Position numbers and translations under genes: made by a program
The notes under the pieces: model-generated
What the model saw: the letters and a program-made list of their open reading frames with translations, nothing else
Databases searched by the model: none
Told to the model about the DNA's origin: nothing
In this document: one piece after another, positions 1 through 7,205 of the stretch
Layout: each line of letters starts with the position of its first letter
Position numbering within the stretch: position 1 is the stretch's first letter
Origin: Ignavibacteriota bacterium
GTDB taxonomy: Bacteria > Bacteroidota > Ignavibacteria > UBA10030 > UBA6906
Reading direction: 5' to 3'
DNA length: 9,117 nucleotides
Assembly (NCBI GenBank): GCA_016209805.1
Contig: JACQVJ010000277.1
Coordinates: forward strand, 1-9,117

Positions 1-1010
1 CGGTAGTTCGGGTCGCCGCGCTCACCGGAAATGGTTTTCGCGAGCGCTGAGCTGATGCTTCCTGTGAGGTTGTAGCGAAGAGCGTAGCGGAATTGGGAGC
101 TGAGTCTCCAACTCCCCTTGGTGTAGCCATCGGCAAGGAGGTTCCAGTCCATGTAATCGCTGACCGCCCAGTAGTAACCAAGGTGTTCCAGGAACCTCCC
201 GCGGTAGTCCTCTCCATATGCCGGAGCAATCAGGCCCGAACGCCTGCCACGCTCATTCGGGAACACGCCGAACGGAAGAGCGAAGATCGGCACATCGGAG
301 ATGTACAAATAGACGGGACGGGCGACGACCTTGTCCCGTACCATCACTTTCATTTCCGGACTCGCAAAGTAGTAGTGCGGATGCTCCTGATCGCAGGTCG
401 TGTAACGCCCGCCTGCAACAAAGAGGACATCGGTGGAGATCTTTTTTATTTCCTCACCACGATAGAAACCGTCTTCGATTTCGGTTTCGCCCACATTGAT
501 CTTCCCCCTTTTTGTCTTGAAGTTGTAGGTAACCTTGTAGCCTTCATAGGTCTCCGCGCCGTCGATCAGATCGGGGAGTCCACGATACCCCTTACCGCTT
601 GTATCAGCCGTGTCCGGGACACCTTCGGCGTTCAGGATCGATGTGTTCCAGTTGATGTCGATTTTTTCCGCCTTCAAACCCAGGTCTCTGTACTTAATAC
701 TCGACTTTCCGAACATGTGCATCGTCTTCGTGGACAAAGAGTACACGATCGAATCAACCGCAGTGTATGCAACGACAGAATCGACACCAGAGGGAGACTT
801 CACAACCTTGAGCGTGTCGGGGGCTGACTTTGAAGTATCAGGGAGTTCTGACAGCAGTGAGACCGTGTCGGGAGAAACGTGAACCGTGTCAGGGAAGTCG
901 GGAATCTGTGCAGTGAGTCTTGTGCCGAAGCAGATCGGCACGAGCAACGAAAAGAGGAATGCTCGATATAGACGCGACGCCTCCACTACCGCTTTCGGGA
1001 TCTCCACCAT
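1..1010 (-). CDS. lptD: LPS assembly outer-membrane protein LptD, N-terminal part (3' end beyond window)
   Basis: LptD is the outer-membrane barrel that receives lipopolysaccharide from the periplasmic Lpt bridge and inserts it into the outer leaflet. The 336 visible codons read without interruption to the left edge. In order they show: a basic n-region and hydrophobic stretch (about residues 14-29, AFLFSLLVPICFG) with likely cleavage after LTA at 34; a linker rich in Pro-Asp-Thr (residues 36-70); an OstA/LptA-like beta-jellyroll (about 80-240) with GRYTTCDQEHPHYY at 201-214; the family segment PIFALPFGVFPNERGRR (241-257); then the first alternating barrel strands (from about 270). The TTCD-x-EHPH form resembles Bacteroidota-type LptD. 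I chose ATG at 1010, which overlaps the end of rarA by 25 bases; a GTG at 986, just touching the rarA stop codon, is an alternative and would still leave a signal peptide. It is probably co-transcribed with rarA. The family call is firm from the motifs; the start is uncertain. Confidence 0.92.
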   Translation of the reverse strand, partial: MVEIPKAVVEASRLYRAFLFSLLVPICFGTRLTAQIPDFPDTVHVSPDTVSLLSELPDTSKSAPDTLKVVKSPSGVDSVVAYTAVDSIVYSLSTKTMHMFGKSSIKYRDLGLKAEKIDINWNTSILNAEGVPDTADTSGKGYRGLPDLIDGAETYEGYKVTYNFKTKRGKINVGETEIEDGFYRGEEIKKISTDVLFVAGGRYTTCDQEHPHYYFASPEMKVMVRDKVVARPVYLYISDVPIFALPFGVFPNERGRRSGLIAPAYGEDYRGRFLEHLGYYWAVSDYMDWNLLADGYTKGSWRLSSQFRYALRYNLTGSISSALAKTISGERGDPNY

Positions 1011-2308
1011 GCATTCAATCTCGCCCGAATGTTCTTTTCTTCTCCATTTTCGGTGGGGCGATAGTAGACCTTGTCGTTCAAACCTTCAGGAAGGTACTGT
1101 TGCTCGACAAAGTGTTGATCGAAATCGTGACTGTACTTGTATTCTTCTCCATAACCGAGCCGTTCCATGAACTTTGTCGGTGCATTCCTGAGGTGGAGTG
1201 GGACGGGCTCATCCGGTCTGGTCTTTGCATCGCTCATTGCTTCGCCGATTGCCAGATAGGAGGCATTGCTTTTTGGACATGAGGCCAGATATGTTGCAGC
1301 CTGTGCAAGGACAATTCTGGCCTCAGGCATGCCGATATAATCGACTGCAGTAAAACAAGATGTTGCAAGAGTGAGGGCATGAGGATCGGCGTTCCCGATA
1401 TCTTCGGAGGCGAGCACGATCATACGTCGTGCGATGAACTTCGGATCTTCTCCCCCTTCAAGCATGCGTGCAAGCCAGTAGAGTGCAGCATCAGGGTCGC
1501 TACCGCGCACGCTCTTGATGAACGCGGAAATCACATTGTAGTGCTCCTCGCCTCCCTTGTCGTACCTGACGTATTTGCGCTGAAATGCCTCTTCGATTTC
1601 CTTTTTGCCAATGATCCTTTCTTCCTCTTCATTTGGTTTCGTCAGACTGAGAGCGGTCTCAAGTCCGTTCAACAGCATGCGCGCGTCCCCGCCTGAAAGG
1701 AATATGAGATACTCCCTTGCTTCGATGACAATGGACTGCGAACTCAGGATTGGATCGGTATGTAAGGCTCGCTCGATAATCCGGTTTAGGTGTTCGGCGC
1801 TGAGAGGTTGAAGGACATAGACCCGGGACCGGGAAAGGAGGGGTGAGATGACCTCGAACGACGGGTTTTCGGTCGTGGCCCCAATCAACGTGATGTCACC
1901 ATCCTCAACGCTGTGCAGGAGTGCATCCTGCTGGGCCTTGTTGAAGCGATGGATTTCGTCAATAAACAGTATCGTCCGCTTACCGAGGTGCTTTCGATTC
2001 TTCCCTGCTCGCTCCAGTACCTCGCGCACCTCCTTGACCCCGGACGAGACCGCATTGAGTTGATGGAACTCCGCCTTCGTATGCGCGGCAATCACACGGG
2101 CAAGAGTTGTCTTCCCGCTCCCCGGCGGTCCCCAAAGAATCATGGAAGGGAGCTGGTCGGTCTCGATCAAGACTCGAAGCGGTTTCCCTTCATCCAGAAG
2201 GTGCTCCTGTCCGACGATGTCTTGTACCGAAATGGGCCTGACGCGTTCAGCGAGCGGGACATGCAACGATGGTGTGGATTTTCGAGGCGTGGTTTCGAAG
2301 AGTTCCAT
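986..2308 (-). CDS. rarA: Replication-associated recombination protein A (RarA/MgsA, AAA+ ATPase)
   Basis: RarA (MgsA, related to eukaryotic WRNIP1) is a cytoplasmic AAA+ ATPase of the clamp-loader clade that acts at stalled replication forks and single-stranded DNA ends. The 440 residues match the usual family length. Visible motifs in order: N-terminal LAERVRP and the VGQEHLL segment (32-38); Walker A GPPGSGKTT (60-68); Walker B and box VI as LFIDEIHRF (114-122); sensor 1 GATTENPSF (143-151); SRSRV with the likely arginine finger (159-163); sensor 2 SGGDAR (205-210); then the C-terminal MgsA tetramerisation part with HYNVISAFIKSVRGSDPDAA (256-275) and ASEDIGNADP (300-309). All key residues are present. 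It lies 83 bases downstream of the division gene in the same direction, with no clear terminator or strong promoter between them. Its last 25 bases contain the start of lptD, which suggests coupled translation. Confidence 0.97.
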   Translation of the reverse strand: MELFETTPRKSTPSLHVPLAERVRPISVQDIVGQEHLLDEGKPLRVLIETDQLPSMILWGPPGSGKTTLARVIAAHTKAEFHQLNAVSSGVKEVREVLERAGKNRKHLGKRTILFIDEIHRFNKAQQDALLHSVEDGDITLIGATTENPSFEVISPLLSRSRVYVLQPLSAEHLNRIIERALHTDPILSSQSIVIEAREYLIFLSGGDARMLLNGLETALSLTKPNEEEERIIGKKEIEEAFQRKYVRYDKGGEEHYNVISAFIKSVRGSDPDAALYWLARMLEGGEDPKFIARRMIVLASEDIGNADPHALTLATSCFTAVDYIGMPEARIVLAQAATYLASCPKSNASYLAIGEAMSDAKTRPDEPVPLHLRNAPTKFMERLGYGEEYKYSHDFDQHFVEQQYLPEGLNDKVYYRPTENGEEKNIRARLNAWWRSRKR

Positions 2309-2391
2309 GCTGAAGATTTCAGCTGATTGCGGTCAAAGCGGGAAACGGTATCTGCAACACTCTACAATCTGAAATCCTCTGCAGCCAGAAT

Positions 2392-2730
2392 TTATTTGGA
2401 CTTGTTGACTTTGTACACTGTTTCTCCATCACGAACCATCCCGTAGTTTTCGCGGGCGACCTTTTCAATCGCCTTCTTGTCCCCCTCAAGCGCCTTGGAC
2501 TTGGCCTGCAGAGCTCTCGTTTCAGCTTCAGCGTCGCTGATCTTCATTTCGAGCTCGGCTTTCTGTTGTTCGAGCCGGATCCGCTGAAGAACACCCCGGT
2601 TGCCAAACACAACATAGAATGCAATCGGCACGCCGATCACTAAACCCAGCATCGCTCGCTTGTTCTTGAAGAGCTTCTTCAACAAAACCCTGCTCTTCTT
2701 TTTCTCTTTGCGATAGAAGAGGTTGTCCAT
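2392..2730 (-). CDS. Septum formation initiator (FtsB/DivIC family) protein
   Basis: Small bitopic membrane protein of the FtsB/DivIC family, which in known bacteria pairs with FtsL and FtsQ/DivIB at the division septum. The 112 residues show a Lys/Arg-rich cytoplasmic N-terminus (RKEKKKSRVLLKKLFKNKR, 7-25), one transmembrane segment (about 27-43), a heptad-like coiled coil rich in Glu, Gln, Lys and Ala (about 47-88), and the family's C-terminal signature ARENYGMVRDGETVYKV (92-108). Basic N-terminus, one membrane span and outside coiled coil fit the family in length and order. I chose ATG at 2730; an in-frame GTG at 2748 would add six residues (VHLSR preceded by the initiator), but it falls inside the predicted promoter, so ATG is preferred. 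It is first in a minus-strand cluster with rarA and lptD. FtsB and DivIC cannot be told apart reliably from sequence alone, so no symbol is given. Confidence 0.86.
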   Translation of the reverse strand: MDNLFYRKEKKKSRVLLKKLFKNKRAMLGLVIGVPIAFYVVFGNRGVLQRIRLEQQKAELEMKISDAEAETRALQAKSKALEGDKKAIEKVARENYGMVRDGETVYKVNKSK

Positions 2731-2738
2731 ACGGGACA

Positions 2739-2767
2739 AATGTACCACTTATTTGAAGCCTTTGCAA
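2739..2767 (-). promoter_or_regulatory. Candidate promoter for the division gene-rarA-lptD cluster
   Basis: On the minus strand TTGCAA (2767-2762) and TACATT (2744-2739) are separated by 17 bases, a sigma-70-like arrangement with four of six matches in each hexamer. The same bases also read TACATTTG, which fits the Bacteroidota -7 element TAnnTTTG, with CTTG 20 bases upstream. Transcription would begin near 2732, almost at the ATG at 2730, implying a leaderless or nearly leaderless message. Predicted by eye only. Confidence 0.4.
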
Positions 2768-2780
2768 GAGTTCCTCATTA

Positions 2781-2809
2781 TTGACTCTTCGTATGCGGGA
2801 TGCTACCTT
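2781..2809 (+). promoter_or_regulatory. Candidate promoter for the pseudouridine synthase gene
   Basis: TTGACT (2781-2786, five of six matches to TTGACA) and TACCTT (2804-2809, three of six to TATAAT) have a 17-base spacer. Transcription would begin near 2816, about 7 bases before the ATG at 2823. It lies back to back with the minus-strand promoter candidate at 2739-2767, the two -35 elements being 13 bases apart. The weak -10 element keeps confidence low. Confidence 0.33.
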
Positions 2810-2822
2810 GTGCTCATCGGAA

Positions 2823-3413
2823 ATGAGGCACCACTACATTCTTGTGAATAAGCCGTTCGGCGTCCTGTCACAGTTTACTCCCGAAGGAGACAGACCAACT
2901 CTCCGCAATCTCGGCTCGTTTCCCCCCACCGTCTATCCTGCAGGTCGGCTCGATGCTGACAGCGAAGGACTTCTATTACTGACGGATGATAATGAGGTTA
3001 AGCATCGGTTGACAGAGCCGCGCTTCCAGCATCCGCGTACATACCTTGTTCAGGTGGAGCAGGTGCCAACGGAAGAGGCGCTCGAAAATTTGCGAAGCGG
3101 TGTCACAATTGAAAAGAGAAAGACAAGACCCGTGGAGGTACGACTGCTGGACAAAGAGCCAGACCTTCCTCTACGAGTTGTACCCATCAGATTTAGAAAG
3201 AATGTGTCGACGGCCTGGCTGGAAATGTCGTTAAGGGAAGGACGGAACCGCCAGGTAAGAAGAATGACAGCATCAATCGGTCACCCGACGCTTCGCCTTG
3301 TTCGGATCAGAATCGGTGTTCTCTCATTGGAGGGATTAAGCGTTGGTGAGCACCGCGAGCTGACGAGATCGGAGATCATTCATCTGCGACAAAGCTTGAA
3401 CCTCAGCGCGTAG
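2823..3413 (+). CDS. rluE: 23S rRNA pseudouridine synthase, RluE type (RsuA/RluB/E/F family)
   Basis: Converts a uridine in ribosomal RNA to pseudouridine; E. coli RluE modifies U2457 of 23S rRNA. The 196 residues begin directly with the catalytic fold and have no N-terminal S4 RNA-binding domain, which fits RluE better than RsuA, RluB or RluF. Visible motifs: YILVNKPFGVLSQF (5-18); the catalytic GRLDADSEGLLLLTDD (41-56), where D44 is the expected nucleophile; HPRTYLVQV (70-78); and the C-terminal EGRNRQVRRM (139-148) followed by the LxLxRxRIG strand. I chose the ATG at 2823, next to the conserved core; in-frame TTG (2781) and ATG (2793) lie upstream but the first sits in the predicted -35 element. 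There is no well-spaced Shine-Dalgarno sequence. It is a single-gene unit, divergent from the division gene and convergent with the secreted repeat protein gene 23 bases away. Family certain, exact target site inferred. Confidence 0.88.
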   Translation: MRHHYILVNKPFGVLSQFTPEGDRPTLRNLGSFPPTVYPAGRLDADSEGLLLLTDDNEVKHRLTEPRFQHPRTYLVQVEQVPTEEALENLRSGVTIEKRKTRPVEVRLLDKEPDLPLRVVPIRFRKNVSTAWLEMSLREGRNRQVRRMTASIGHPTLRLVRIRIGVLSLEGLSVGEHRELTRSEIIHLRQSLNLSA

Positions 3414-3436
3414 GTAACACAGTAAGGCTCCCGGCG

Positions 3437-5305
3437 CTATTTGCCGTGTTCCTTTGGTTTGATTGGGGGTAAAGGGGCCAGGGGTTCCGTCCCGTCATCC
3501 CGGTAAAGCGTGATCCCCCAGTAGTCCGGGTCTTCCGGGATATCATCATTCCACCGACCGAAGGAGTGTGAGTCGTCACTCACATAACGCAACTTGTATT
3601 CCCCCTTGCCGAGCAACAGTGTCGTATTCACCACGCGGTTCTTGCGGGCTCCTCCGGCATGGAATGTCATTGCATACGTCATCTCCCACACAACATTTCC
3701 GGTCCTCGCTTCCTCGATCCAACCGTAGTCGTACATGGTGCGATTCTGTCCCTCACCGATGGCATAGATCCGTATCCGCGTCGATTTATCGAGTTTGAAG
3801 TTTGCCGACTTGTCCGCATCGTTCATGACACGAATGATCTGCGAAATGATGTTCTTGTCCCCTTCATTGATGAACTTCCCAACCACAGAGGTCTTGAACC
3901 CTTCACCAGCACCCATGATTGTTATTCCATAGTGTTCCGGGTCGAATGGAGGGGCTGCATTCCACTCGTTGTATGCATGAGAGTCATCCGAATTGTATGT
4001 AACAAGGTAGCTTCCTTTATGAAGTGTGATGATCTCATCAATATAACGATTCTTTGAGGCCCCACCTGCATGGTGTGTTCGGTCTACATCCATTGTCCAC
4101 ACTTTGGTTCGAGACTTCGCGTCCATTATGTATCCGTAGTCCGCCATCTGTCTTCGATAGTTGCTGCGCTCGCCAAAGGCGTAGATTCGCACGCTCGTAT
4201 CTTCCTTCAGTGTGAACCCTTCAGTCCTGCCCACGTCATCACCTACTTTCGTGATGCTGACTATTACGTAGTTGTCCTCATCAAAGTGGTGGGTCTTGAA
4301 CTGCTTTCTGTCGGGTTCTTCCGCGATTGAGATCGTGATGCCCCAGTTGTAGGGGTCGTAGGGGGGAGCTGTATTCCAGTCAAGAAACGAGTGGCTATCG
4401 TCGGTAACGTAATAGAGAATGTATTCACCCTTGTCCAGGTCGATATTGCCGGAATACATGAGATTCTTTGCCCCACCACCCGCCGGAAATGTGTTCCGGA
4501 GGGTCATTTCCCACACACGCTTCCGACTGTCCGTGCGCACGATCCAGCCTCGATCAACAAGATCGGACTGGCTTGGCCCTTCTCCCAATGCATAGATTCT
4601 TAGACTCACAGGTTCCGACAGCGTGAATCCCTGGCGGATGGACTCGTGCTCGCCGAGACGAACGGCCTTGAGAACAACATTCGGAATTTCCTTCGGCGGC
4701 GTAAACCTCCCGATCGAGGAGGCGACAGCGTCGTCTGCAAAGATTTCTATTCCCCATTTCTTCGAGCGCGTCATCCACTCATTCCGTACATCATCAGACC
4801 ACCACTCCTTGAAGAAAGAAAAGAAGCCCTTCTCGTTCTCCCCTTCCCCGAATGGGAGCTTTTCACGGTGGTCGATGTTCGTGGTAATATGCTTGAATGT
4901 GCTGTGGTATCTGAACGTCGTAGCTGCGAAGTATACCTCGTAACTCCCTTTGCCTAACGTCACCGTCCCATCAAACTCCCTGTCGTCTCCTGACCGCGAT
5001 GTATTGTCGATATCCATCTTCCACACCGGCTTGCGCGTATCGGCATCGAGAATCCATCCATACGCGAACATCGCATCGTCTTTGTACGTCCACCCCGAGC
5101 TTCCTCCTCCACCAAGCGCCTTGACAGTGAATGTTATTTTCCGCGGGACTTCAAGACCTGCCGACATCAGCTCAACATTGCTGAAATCCTTCAATGCTAC
5201 TACCACACTCTCGCCTGCAACCGCAATCGCAGACAATGTGATGAGAGCGGTCAACACAGATACGATCCGCCTGTTCAACTGGTTCTGTTCATTACTCAGA
5301 TGCAT
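3437..5305 (-). CDS. Secreted four-repeat protein of unknown function
   Basis: I do not recognise a named family. The 622-residue product has an N-terminal signal peptide (NRR, then a hydrophobic run of about residues 14-30, probable cleavage after AVA at 30), so it should be exported. The rest is four tandem copies of one unit (about 33-190, 208-328, 346-464, 486-601), followed by a short Pro/Lys-rich tail. Copies 2-4 share, in order: a GFTL-like or NFKL strand, RIYA(L/F/I)GE, a D/GWI or GYI segment, VW-x-M, an AGGA-x-KN segment, a L-x-KG-x-Y strand, then (T/S)DDSH(S/A)(F/Y) and a WGITI or YGITI end. Alternating hydrophobic residues and the G-x-Y turn suggest beta-sandwich modules, vaguely like pre-peptidase C-terminal (PPC) domains; that is inference. 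No catalytic motif, lipobox, sorting signal or membrane anchor is evident after the signal peptide, so periplasmic or extracellular location are both possible. The ATG at 5305 has GGAA about 7 bases upstream. It is an isolated unit between convergent and divergent neighbours. Confidence 0.95.
   Translation of the reverse strand: MHLSNEQNQLNRRIVSVLTALITLSAIAVAGESVVVALKDFSNVELMSAGLEVPRKITFTVKALGGGGSSGWTYKDDAMFAYGWILDADTRKPVWKMDIDNTSRSGDDREFDGTVTLGKGSYEVYFAATTFRYHSTFKHITTNIDHREKLPFGEGENEKGFFSFFKEWWSDDVRNEWMTRSKKWGIEIFADDAVASSIGRFTPPKEIPNVVLKAVRLGEHESIRQGFTLSEPVSLRIYALGEGPSQSDLVDRGWIVRTDSRKRVWEMTLRNTFPAGGGAKNLMYSGNIDLDKGEYILYYVTDDSHSFLDWNTAPPYDPYNWGITISIAEEPDRKQFKTHHFDEDNYVIVSITKVGDDVGRTEGFTLKEDTSVRIYAFGERSNYRRQMADYGYIMDAKSRTKVWTMDVDRTHHAGGASKNRYIDEIITLHKGSYLVTYNSDDSHAYNEWNAAPPFDPEHYGITIMGAGEGFKTSVVGKFINEGDKNIISQIIRVMNDADKSANFKLDKSTRIRIYAIGEGQNRTMYDYGWIEEARTGNVVWEMTYAMTFHAGGARKNRVVNTTLLLGKGEYKLRYVSDDSHSFGRWNDDIPEDPDYWGITLYRDDGTEPLAPLPPIKPKEHGK
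3503..5209 (-). repeat. Four tandem protein-level repeats of about 138 residues
   Basis: The repeat copies within the secreted protein occupy roughly 5209-4736, 4684-4322, 4270-3914 and 3850-3503 on the minus strand. Spacing of matching motifs is regular: RIYA-GE at residues 236, 373 and 512; the DDSH motif at 302, 440 and 577; the WGI/YGI end at 184, 321, 459 and 596. Copy 1 is the most diverged: it lacks RIYA-GE and DDSH, and carries about 33 extra residues between its KGSYEVYF strand and WGIEIF. The repeats are visible in protein but poorly conserved in DNA, which points to old duplications. Confidence 0.9.
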
Positions 5306-5342
5306 GTTCAGTTCCGAATGGACACGTACGTAGACTCCAACT

Positions 5343-5371
5343 CATATACTCCTACGGAAGACCCAAGTCAT
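5343..5371 (-). promoter_or_regulatory. Candidate promoter for the secreted repeat protein gene
   Basis: On the minus strand ATGACT (5371-5366) and TATATG (5348-5343) are separated by 17 bases, each matching four of six sigma-70 consensus positions. Transcription would begin near 5336, giving a leader of about 30 bases before the ATG at 5305. This lies in the 158-base divergent spacer shared with the ABC transporter operon. For the operon itself I see only a weak plus-strand pair (TTGGAA at 5408-5413 and TATTTG at 5432-5437). Confidence 0.33.
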
Positions 5372-5463
5372 TTGTTACGATCCGAGACAAGAGGAACCTC
5401 GTCATCCTTGGAAATCTCCTCGATTTTCACTTATTTGACTGCGAACAAATTCGGCTCACGTTG

Positions 5464-6441
5464 ATGGACTCGATGTCTGATGCAGCAATTGGCTCCGAGA
5501 ATCTCGTAAAGGTTTATAAAGAGAAATCTTCCCGACCGGTCCTGGCTCTTGACGGGTTGACTTTGGATGTAAGAGAAGGCGAGATTTTCGGATTGCTGGG
5601 TCGCAATGGAGCTGGCAAGACGACCTTCCTGCGGATCATTACCACGCTTCTCCCTCCGACAAGTGGCAAAGCTTCAGTGCTCGGCCTCGATGTCACACGG
5701 GCCGCTCTTGAAGTCCGGAAAAACATCTGTGTCGTCCTGCAGGAGAATGCAGTTGAACTCTACCTTTCCGTCATGGATAATCTGGCCACGTTCGCTCGTT
5801 TTCATTCGATTCTGCGGGGAGAAATCGAGAGACGAGCCAAACGTGTCATCGAACAATTCGGTCTCGGCGAACACGTCAATCAAAAAGTGATCGATCTCAG
5901 CGGAGGATTAAAACGGAGGCTGCAGGTTGCAAAAGTATTCATGGTGGATAAGCCGGTGGTTTTCCTTGACGAAGCAACGACAGGGATGGATCCGATCAAC
6001 AAACGAACAACGATTGAAGCAATCCGGGAGGAAGCCCGGAAGGGGAGAACAATCTTCCTGACCACGCACATCCTGCAGGAAGCCGAAGAGTTGTGCGATT
6101 CGATCGCCATCATCGATCGCGGTCAATGTGTTGCCAAAGGAGACCCACAGACCATCAAATCTCTTGTGGCAAATATCCTTGAGGTTACGCTGACGTTCGA
6201 CCCGCTTTCTGAAGCAGTCCTCAACGAGCTTCGACAACTCGATCTGATCACCTTTGCTCACCGGAACAACACCGTCGAGCTATGTGTCCGCGGCGGTCAG
6301 GTGTCTCTTCTGGAACTCATCACCAAGCTGTCAAGAGAACACAAGGTGGTCCATTTTGAAATCAACAGTCCGACATTAGAGGATGCGTTCATCGAGCTAC
6401 TCGGGAGGAATCTCCATCCGACAGAAGGAGCATCTGTATGA
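5464..6441 (+). CDS. ABC-2-type transporter ATP-binding protein
   Basis: Cytoplasmic ATPase that would drive the permease encoded next. The 325 residues contain every ABC ATPase motif: Walker A GRNGAGKTT (46-54), Q-loop glutamine at 93 (VVLQENAVE), signature LSGGLKRRL (145-153), Walker B VVFLDE (165-170) with the catalytic Glu, D-loop GMDP (174-177), and H-loop TTH with H202. The GLLGRNGAGKTT context and TTHILQEAEELCD segment are typical of the CcmA/NatA/DrrA group that pairs with ABC-2 permeases. Residues from about 225 form a C-terminal extension ending in SPTLEDAFIELLGR, usual in this group. I chose ATG at 5464; TTG at 5461 and ATG at 5473 are possible, and none has a clear Shine-Dalgarno sequence. 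The stop codon overlaps the permease start (ATGA), so translation is probably coupled. Substrate unknown: drugs, lipids, polysaccharide and sodium are all handled by relatives. Confidence 0.95.
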   Translation: MDSMSDAAIGSENLVKVYKEKSSRPVLALDGLTLDVREGEIFGLLGRNGAGKTTFLRIITTLLPPTSGKASVLGLDVTRAALEVRKNICVVLQENAVELYLSVMDNLATFARFHSILRGEIERRAKRVIEQFGLGEHVNQKVIDLSGGLKRRLQVAKVFMVDKPVVFLDEATTGMDPINKRTTIEAIREEARKGRTIFLTTHILQEAEELCDSIAIIDRGQCVAKGDPQTIKSLVANILEVTLTFDPLSEAVLNELRQLDLITFAHRNNTVELCVRGGQVSLLELITKLSREHKVVHFEINSPTLEDAFIELLGRNLHPTEGASV

Positions 6442-7205
6442 GCATGGTCCTTGCAGTGATGTACCGCGAGTATCGCATCCGTACCACAAGCCTCACGTGG
6501 ACGTTCTACGATTTGTTCATGCCGCTGACCTATTTGCTGTTGTTCGGAATCGGTCTGGACAAGGCCTTTTCCGGTGGGATTTCCACGCAGGGCATCGTGC
6601 TTAGCTATAATACGTTCTTCCTCGCGGGCGTTCTTTCCATGGCAAGCTTCGGGATTGCCATCAATACATCATACGGGTTTTTCGTTGATAGAGACAATGG
6701 TATTTTCTACGAGTTCCTCACATATCCGATGACGCGCGGCGAGTTTCTTGTCGGCAAGATCGTCTTCAACTGTGTCCTTTCGATTGTGCAGACTATTATC
6801 ACCATCAGCCTCGGTGCTGCACTGCTCGGAATTCCCCTGCAACCGGAGAGGATGGGACTGGTGCTGATTGGCGTGGTGATCGGGACCGCGGGGTGGTTCT
6901 TCTTTCTCACAACGTTCGCTCTTCGCATCCGCCGCAACGACATGTTTAATACGTTTATTAATGTCGCGTATTTCGTGTTGATGTTTGCGAGCAGCATTTT
7001 CTACCCGCTGGATGCACTTCCCTCGTGGTTGAAGGTGGCAGCACAAATCAATCCGCTCACATGGCATACGGATGTATTGAGGTTTGCGACCGTCGGGCTT
7101 GGAGCGCTTGATGTTGTGATGATCGAGGCCGCGGCGTTTGGAGTGTTCATGCTGGTCTCGTTCTGGTTTGCTGTGCGGACGCTGCAGAATGCAATCCTGA
7201 AATAA
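6438..7205 (+). CDS. ABC-2-type transporter permease
   Basis: Inner-membrane partner of the ATPase just upstream. The 255 residues predict six membrane segments at about 23-40, 58-80, 104-131, 140-162, 172-189 and 225-247, the usual ABC-2 layout. Between the last two is the family's typical loop, IFYPLDALPSWLKVAAQINP (187-206), followed by LTWHTDVLR. A short amphipathic N-terminus with several Arg residues precedes the first span and should lie in the cytoplasm. The start codon overlaps the ATPase stop by 4 bases. There is one permease gene, so the working transporter is likely a homodimer of permease with two ATPase subunits. No periplasmic adaptor, outer-membrane channel or substrate-binding protein is encoded beside it, which favours an exporter; the substrate cannot be told from sequence. 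Confidence 0.93.
   Translation: MSMVLAVMYREYRIRTTSLTWTFYDLFMPLTYLLLFGIGLDKAFSGGISTQGIVLSYNTFFLAGVLSMASFGIAINTSYGFFVDRDNGIFYEFLTYPMTRGEFLVGKIVFNCVLSIVQTIITISLGAALLGIPLQPERMGLVLIGVVIGTAGWFFFLTTFALRIRRNDMFNTFINVAYFVLMFASSIFYPLDALPSWLKVAAQINPLTWHTDVLRFATVGLGALDVVMIEAAAFGVFMLVSFWFAVRTLQNAILK

Noticed and set aside
93..827. Long plus-strand open frame of 244 codons opposite lptD
   Set aside because: The minus strand in the same place encodes clear LptD motifs without a stop from 1010 to the window edge; the plus-strand product has no recognisable motif and is its shadow.
2309..2391. Searched for a promoter, terminator or small gene between the division gene and rarA
   Set aside because: No convincing hexamer pair, hairpin with T-run, or coding frame was found; treated as an intra-operon spacer.
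3416..3450. Possible bidirectional terminator between the convergent genes (aacac/gtgtt outer arms, ggc/gcc inner arms)
   Set aside because: Arms are short and broken by mismatches, there is no T-run on either side, and it overlaps the coding end of the secreted protein gene.
3567..3584. Perfect inverted repeat with 7-base arms (TGTGAGT, 4-base loop, ACTCACA)
   Set aside because: It lies inside the codons for the conserved VSDDSH motif of repeat 4; no matching palindrome was seen in the other repeat copies, so chance is the simplest explanation.
5433..5450. Inverted repeat ATTTG-N8-CAAAT just upstream of the ABC ATPase gene, a possible operator
   Set aside because: Five-base AT-rich arms are common by chance, and no regulator gene lies nearby to support it.
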